From positions 1-64,000 of the forward strand of contig CAJUCZ010000005.1 in assembly GCA_910585375.1 (NCBI GenBank): 64,000 nucleotides of DNA, read 5' to 3'. The notes beneath the pieces were generated by a model that saw only the letters and a program-made list of their open reading frames with translations, ran no database searches and was not told the DNA's origin. This document shows, one piece after another, positions 61,018 to 64,000 of the stretch; the first letter of the stretch is position 1, and each line of letters opens with the position of its first letter. This stretch comes from an uncultured Alphaproteobacteria bacterium (lineage in GTDB: Bacteria > Pseudomonadota > Alphaproteobacteria > RF32 > CAG-239). A program made the translations under genes and the position numbers.

Positions 61018-62365
61018 CCACCCAGCCCCGGAAAGGTGAACTGAAAGCATCTTCTCCGGCGGCAGGCGCTTTTAACGAAGGCTCCGTCCGTTGCGGTTCT
61101 TCTGCACGGGCAGCAGAAGAACTCATCTGCTCCCACTCGCGGCGAAGGCTTTCCAGCGTACGCTGCGTGTTGCTCAGGATCGGGATAACATCATCTTCCA
61201 CCACAACTTTTTCTTCCGTCTGTTCCTGAGCAAAAACGGTTGGAGATTCAGGCTGCGGCGCCGCGATTTCAAACGACGGTTCCGCAGACGGCATCACTGG
61301 CGCATCTTCGCCGAAGCTGCGCTCTAAAGCCATAGAGAAAGGATCCCGACCATTTTCTTCCGGACGGCGATAATCAATATATTCTTCATCCTCACGGTTT
61401 TTCCTTTTGCCAAAAAGCGCAAATTTCTTCCCTAACGAAAATTTTCCGGACAGGCTTGGGCGATGCGGTTCCTCTTTTTCTTCATTCTCCGGTTCCATGG
61501 GACGGGGCCTTGCCGGTGCGGACGGCATTGCAGTTTCGCGGCATTCAGTTTTGGCGTCATCAGATACGGCGGCGCGGAAAACTTCGGTTACGGGAGCCTG
61601 CACCGGAGGCATTTGCTCAAAACGGCTCTCACTCAGCACGGCATAAGTCTGTGAGGCTTCCCGCTTACGTTTAAGTTCATCGGAAACAGGTGCAAAAATC
61701 GAAAAGACTTTTCCCAAAACACCGGTTTCGATAATATTCAAAAAGATTTTCTCGTTATCATGTTTTTCAAACAACTCAACAATATTTTGATAGCGGGCGC
61801 AGAATTCCATTATGGTTCCGGCAAGCACCATGTCGTGCCCGGCCTTTTCAAACATACGCATCTGAAAAGTCGGCTGACTTTGGTTAACCTCAATAATTAC
61901 TTTGCCGAAAGACCATTTGCCGCCGTTTCTGACCTTGCTCCACAGGCGGTCGATTTGCTCCGGCGAGGCCAGAGAACTGCGTTGGATTATTTCCGAAATC
62001 AGTTCATTCATATCTGAAACAAACAAATCAAACTGCTGGACAATAAAACCATCACGAATTTGCTGTTCGCTTTCCAGCATGATACGGGCAATCAAGTCCG
62101 AGTAGTCCTGATTTTTTTTCATCTGTATGAACAGCTTGTTCAAACTGCGGTTAAAGCGGTAGTCATGCAAAAACTGGTTGATGACGGCAAAGATAATCCA
62201 CACGGCAAAGACAGGAAGCAGAATATATGCGGCATAAACCGACACATCGGCTATTCCGGCGGACCGGAGACCACCGGCTCCGACCGTTTCCAAAACATGC
62301 ATAACGGCGTAAATGATCCAGAGCAGAGAAGAAAATATTAAGATGAAAAATGACAATGCCAACAA
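60998..62365 (-). CDS. membrane protein of unknown function
   Basis: A TTG start with GGGAG 7 bases upstream gives 455 residues. Two transmembrane helices (about 1-25 and 45-68) are followed by a helical cytoplasmic domain (about 70-225), then a long disordered region rich in Pro, Glu, Ala and Arg, and a final helix near residue 400. The C terminus ends in [11 protein letters not shown] do not recognise a family. The 3' end overlaps yejA, so they may be cotranscribed, although a functional link is not obvious. Confidence 0.6.
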   Translation of the reverse strand: MLALSFFILIFSSLLWIIYAVMHVLETVGAGGLRSAGIADVSVYAAYILLPVFAVWIIFAVINQFLHDYRFNRSLNKLFIQMKKNQDYSDLIARIMLESEQQIRDGFIVQQFDLFVSDMNELISEIIQRSSLASPEQIDRLWSKVRNGGKWSFGKVIIEVNQSQPTFQMRMFEKAGHDMVLAGTIMEFCARYQNIVELFEKHDNEKIFLNIIETGVLGKVFSIFAPVSDELKRKREASQTYAVLSESRFEQMPPVQAPVTEVFRAAVSDDAKTECRETAMPSAPARPRPMEPENEEKEEPHRPSLSGKFSLGKKFALFGKRKNREDEEYIDYRRPEENGRDPFSMALERSFGEDAPVMPSAEPSFEIAAPQPESPTVFAQEQTEEKVVVEDDVIPILSNTQRTLESLRREWEQMSSSAARAEEPQRTEPSLKAPAAGEDAFSSPFRGWVDEENYK

Positions 62366-62530
62366 GCCTAATCTCCCTGTGTTACAATAAACTGGATTTA
62401 TACTATTACAAATTGGCTAGATTTCAACGAAAAAGTATGCAATATTTACACAATAAAGCAAAATAAGAGTCGAAATATAAAAAAAATTGTGTTATCAAAT
62501 CATCAGTTTGAAATAATCAAAGAGAATAGA

Positions 62531-63505
62531 ATGAATACTGAAAATACTCTGGTTTTAGATTTTGAAAAAAACATTGTCGAGATTGAAGACAAAATGGAAG
62601 CACTCCGTCATCTGGCCGAAGGCGAAGACGTGGATATTGCTCCCGAAATTTCCCGATTGCAACAGAAATTGGAGAAACAGATGAAAGCTTCCTACGCTAA
62701 TCTGACCCCGTGGCAGAAACTTCAGGTTTCAAGACATCCGCAAAGACCGCACTGCCTTGACTATATTCATGCCCTGATTGAAGATTTTACACCGCTTTGC
62801 GGTGACCGCGTATTTGCCGACGATGAGGCCATGGTCGGAGGAATCGGACGTTTTAAAGGGATTTCCGTTGTTGTACTCGGCCAGGAAAAAGGGCATGATC
62901 TGGAAAGCAGAGTCAAATATAACTTTGGCATGGCCAAACCGGAAGGATACAGAAAAGCTCAGCGTCTGATGGATTTGGCAAACAAATTTAATATGCCGGT
63001 TTTGGCTTTTGTCGATACTGACGGCGCTTTTCCGGGCGTGGAAGCCGAAGCACGCGGCCAAGCACAGGCGATTGCGGCTTCAATTGAAAAATGTCTGCAA
63101 ATTAAAGTTCCGCTGGTTTCCATTGTTATCGGCATGGGCGGTTCCGGCGGCGCGATTGCGATTGCGGCGGCCAACCGTGTTCTGATGCTTGAACATTCCA
63201 TTTATTCCGTTATTTCTCCGGAAGGCTGCGCTTCTATTTTGTGGCGATCCGCCGATAAGGTTAAAGAAGCGACCGAAGCCCTCAAACTTACCGCGCAGGA
63301 TTTGAAAAAGCTTGGCGTTATTGACGAGATTATTCCGGAGCCGACCGGCGGCGCCCACCGTGATCCGCAGCTGACAATTGAGCGGGTCGGAGACGCGTTG
63401 TTGAAACATCTTAAGGAATTGATGCCGCTGAGCGGAGAAGACCTTAAGCGCCTGCGTACAGAGAAATTCTTGAAAATGGGCCGCAATACCGATTATAAAA
63501 AATAG
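62531..63505 (+). CDS. accA: acetyl-CoA carboxylase carboxyltransferase alpha subunit
   Basis: The ATG at 62531 gives 324 residues, the usual length. The N-terminal helical region (about 1-60) and the crotonase-like carboxyltransferase core are clear, with motifs [53 protein letters not shown] and [38 protein letters not shown]. With AccD it transfers the carboxyl group from biotin to acetyl-CoA, making malonyl-CoA for fatty acid synthesis. It is a housekeeping gene and marks the end of the envelope-machine locus. Confidence 0.96.
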   Translation: MNTENTLVLDFEKNIVEIEDKMEALRHLAEGEDVDIAPEISRLQQKLEKQMKASYANLTPWQKLQVSRHPQRPHCLDYIHALIEDFTPLCGDRVFADDEAMVGGIGRFKGISVVVLGQEKGHDLESRVKYNFGMAKPEGYRKAQRLMDLANKFNMPVLAFVDTDGAFPGVEAEARGQAQAIAASIEKCLQIKVPLVSIVIGMGGSGGAIAIAAANRVLMLEHSIYSVISPEGCASILWRSADKVKEATEALKLTAQDLKKLGVIDEIIPEPTGGAHRDPQLTIERVGDALLKHLKELMPLSGEDLKRLRTEKFLKMGRNTDYKK

Positions 63506-63516
63506 GAAAAAGCAAT

Positions 63517-64000
63517 ATGGTTATAGATTTGCAGCTTATTCTGACCGCTGCAGCGGGAATTTTGATTATCATTAATTTGCTGATATTGTTTTTGCGCAAA
63601 GATGATAAAAAGCTACAAACTATAGCCGATGTTTTTTACCGCGGTCAGGCTGAACTGGCCGGAAGACTTTCCCAGATGGCAGAAACGAATCAACAGCAAC
63701 AGCATAAAATTTCCGAAGCCATTGCCGAACAGCGTTTGTCTGTTTTGAAAATGATGGACGAGAAGCTTTTGCAAGTGACCAAAAATGTAGGGGAAGGTTT
63801 GCAAAAGACAACTATTCAGACCACTCAAACTCTTACGGACTTACGTGAAAGGCTGGCAAAGATTGATACGGCGCAGCAAAAGATTTCCGCACTTTCGGAG
63901 CAGGTTGTGTCTTTGCAGGAAGTCCTTTCCAACAAACAGGCCCGCGGCGCATTCGGCGAAATTCAGCTTAATGATTTGGTCACATCTATTTTACCGCCGT
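63517..64000 (+). CDS. rmuC: RmuC-family protein, 5' part
   Basis: The visible 161 residues begin with a membrane helix (about 7-27) followed by a long coiled coil and the start of the RmuC core (SNKQARGAFGEIQLNDLVTSILP), which is characteristic of the family. RmuC proteins are nuclease-like and limit certain DNA rearrangements. The gene starts 11 bases after accA and runs off the window. Confidence 0.85.
   Translation, partial: MVIDLQLILTAAAGILIIINLLILFLRKDDKKLQTIADVFYRGQAELAGRLSQMAETNQQQQHKISEAIAEQRLSVLKMMDEKLLQVTKNVGEGLQKTTIQTTQTLTDLRERLAKIDTAQQKISALSEQVVSLQEVLSNKQARGAFGEIQLNDLVTSILPP

Overview
The window (about 45% G+C by eye) reads as a chromosomal segment of a Gram-negative alphaproteobacterium, possibly one of the uncultured gut or host-associated lineages. 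The basis is the double-membrane machinery, the Yej-type ABC importer, AccA and RmuC next to the cluster, and a tandem expansion of VirB6-like genes like that known from Rickettsiales. The exact taxon is inference. I saw no rRNA, tRNA, CRISPR array, transposase, relaxase, partition gene or coupling ATPase (VirD4).

About 1-58 kb is one large envelope-machine locus. On the plus strand, 0.2-17.9 kb holds a lipoprotein, a nucleophile-less alpha/beta hydrolase, and an operon of four consecutive TrbL/VirB6-like membrane proteins, the last fused to an intact M23 (LytM) peptidase domain. A double-HTH regulator, a very large acidic repeat protein, a secretin-like lipoprotein and a bitopic membrane protein follow. 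On the minus strand, 44.3 kb down to 18.8 kb encodes the rest of a VirB-type type IV secretion system (T4SS): three VirB2-like pilins, VirB3, VirB4, several secreted VirB5-like or unknown proteins, two VirB8, a VirB7-like lipoprotein, VirB9 with a C-terminal SPOR-like domain, a VirB10 whose repeat region is extreme and shared between two proteins, and VirB11.

From 44.6 to 57.1 kb on the plus strand there is a type IVb (R64/TCP-like) pilus operon: an OmpA-like protein, a TcpQ-domain lipoprotein, secretin PilN, PilO, PilP, extension ATPase PilQ, platform protein PilR and three pilin paralogues. A convergent PilT-like ATPase follows. The locus therefore pairs a VirB-type channel with a thin-pilus system, a combination reminiscent of IncI plasmids, but with P/VirB-type rather than Dot/Icm-type core components. 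With no coupling protein or relaxase in view, I cannot say whether it is a conjugation, effector or killing machine.

From 58.1 kb to the end are housekeeping genes: yejB, yejA, an unknown membrane protein, accA and the 5' part of rmuC.

Points needing most attention: a G10 homopolymer that splits a VirB2-like gene from a long in-frame tail (phase variation or sequencing error), the M23-VirB6 fusion, the VirB10 repeat architecture, a structured RNA overlapping a terminator between virB11 and a small HTH gene, and two copies of an interspersed palindromic repeat.
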